From Hippopus hippopus (Eukaryota; Mollusca; Bivalvia; Cardiida; Cardiidae), in NCBI GenBank assembly GCA_946811185.2, contig OX328107.1:16023565-16087564 (forward strand): a stretch of DNA of 64,000 nt, written 5' to 3'. Under the pieces are notes generated by a model. That model ran no database searches and was not told the DNA's origin. It worked only from the letters and a program-made list of their open reading frames with translations. Below are positions 63,946-64,000 of the stretch, one piece after another (position 1 is the first letter of the stretch; each line of letters starts with the position of its first letter). The position numbers and the translations under genes are program-made.

Positions 63946-64000
63946 TTAACCCTTTACCACACAATCCTGAGTTTTAACGACCCTGAAGAAGGCTTTTGAA
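63946..64000 (+). mobile_element. Family A copy cut by the window edge
   Basis: TTAACCCTTTACCACACAAT then CCTGAGTTTTAACGACCCTG. Consensus-like, and continues beyond 64000. Confidence 0.75.

Noticed and set aside
25974..64000. CRISPR-like array from regularly recurring palindromes
   Set aside because: Spacing is irregular, copies vary in orientation and have TTAA-flanked transposon ends; the setting is an intron-bearing animal genome.

Overview
The window is animal nuclear DNA: AT-rich, intron-containing, and made mostly of small transposable elements. The repeats (palindromic miniature elements, hairpin-ended Helitron-like elements, and tRNA-derived SINEs with a GCGTTAAAC-type tail) are of the kind found in bivalve molluscs. 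A dreissenid or related heterodont bivalve is my best guess. This rests on recall of repeat style and is not proven.

Only two host genes can be assembled. (1) On the minus strand, five exons between 34359 and 27598 join in phase into a 437-residue METTL15 protein, the mitochondrial member of the RsmH/MraW rRNA N4-cytosine methyltransferases. (2) On the plus strand, three in-phase exons (39925-39990, 51196-51396, 60339-60413) encode the first 114 residues of a tetraspanin: TM1, the small loop, TM2 and TM3. The large loop and TM4 must lie beyond the right edge. The two genes are divergent, with start codons 5.6 kb apart. The tetraspanin introns are 11.2 and 8.9 kb and packed with repeats.

Layout. 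1-21 kb: no convincing host exons; mosaic of palindromic elements (families B, C, D), a Helitron-like element with eight ~145-bp tandem repeats (5581-6812), an array built from ACTACG words (7443-8140), microsatellites and several terminal-inverted-repeat elements. 21.5-25.6 kb: one degenerate non-LTR retrotransposon with APE endonuclease and reverse transcriptase, broken by four frame changes and with the motif A aspartate replaced by histidine. 26-64 kb: the two genes, saturated with about 60 copies or fragments of one ~225-bp element (family A). Family A has TTAA at each end, CCCTTTACCA inverted termini and a ~60-bp perfect or near-perfect central hairpin, the signature of a piggyBac-type non-autonomous element. 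A second Helitron-like family occurs at 35062-36175 and, inverted, at 48569-49176.

The least routine observations are these. The two Helitron-like families share end architecture while their paired terminal arms differ in a compensating way. Family A inserts into its own copies at TTAA and forms back-to-back chains. The ACTACG element is built from a short word. A 31-bp tandem duplication copies the splice acceptor of the last METTL15 exon. No prokaryotic-type operon, CRISPR array or defence system is present.
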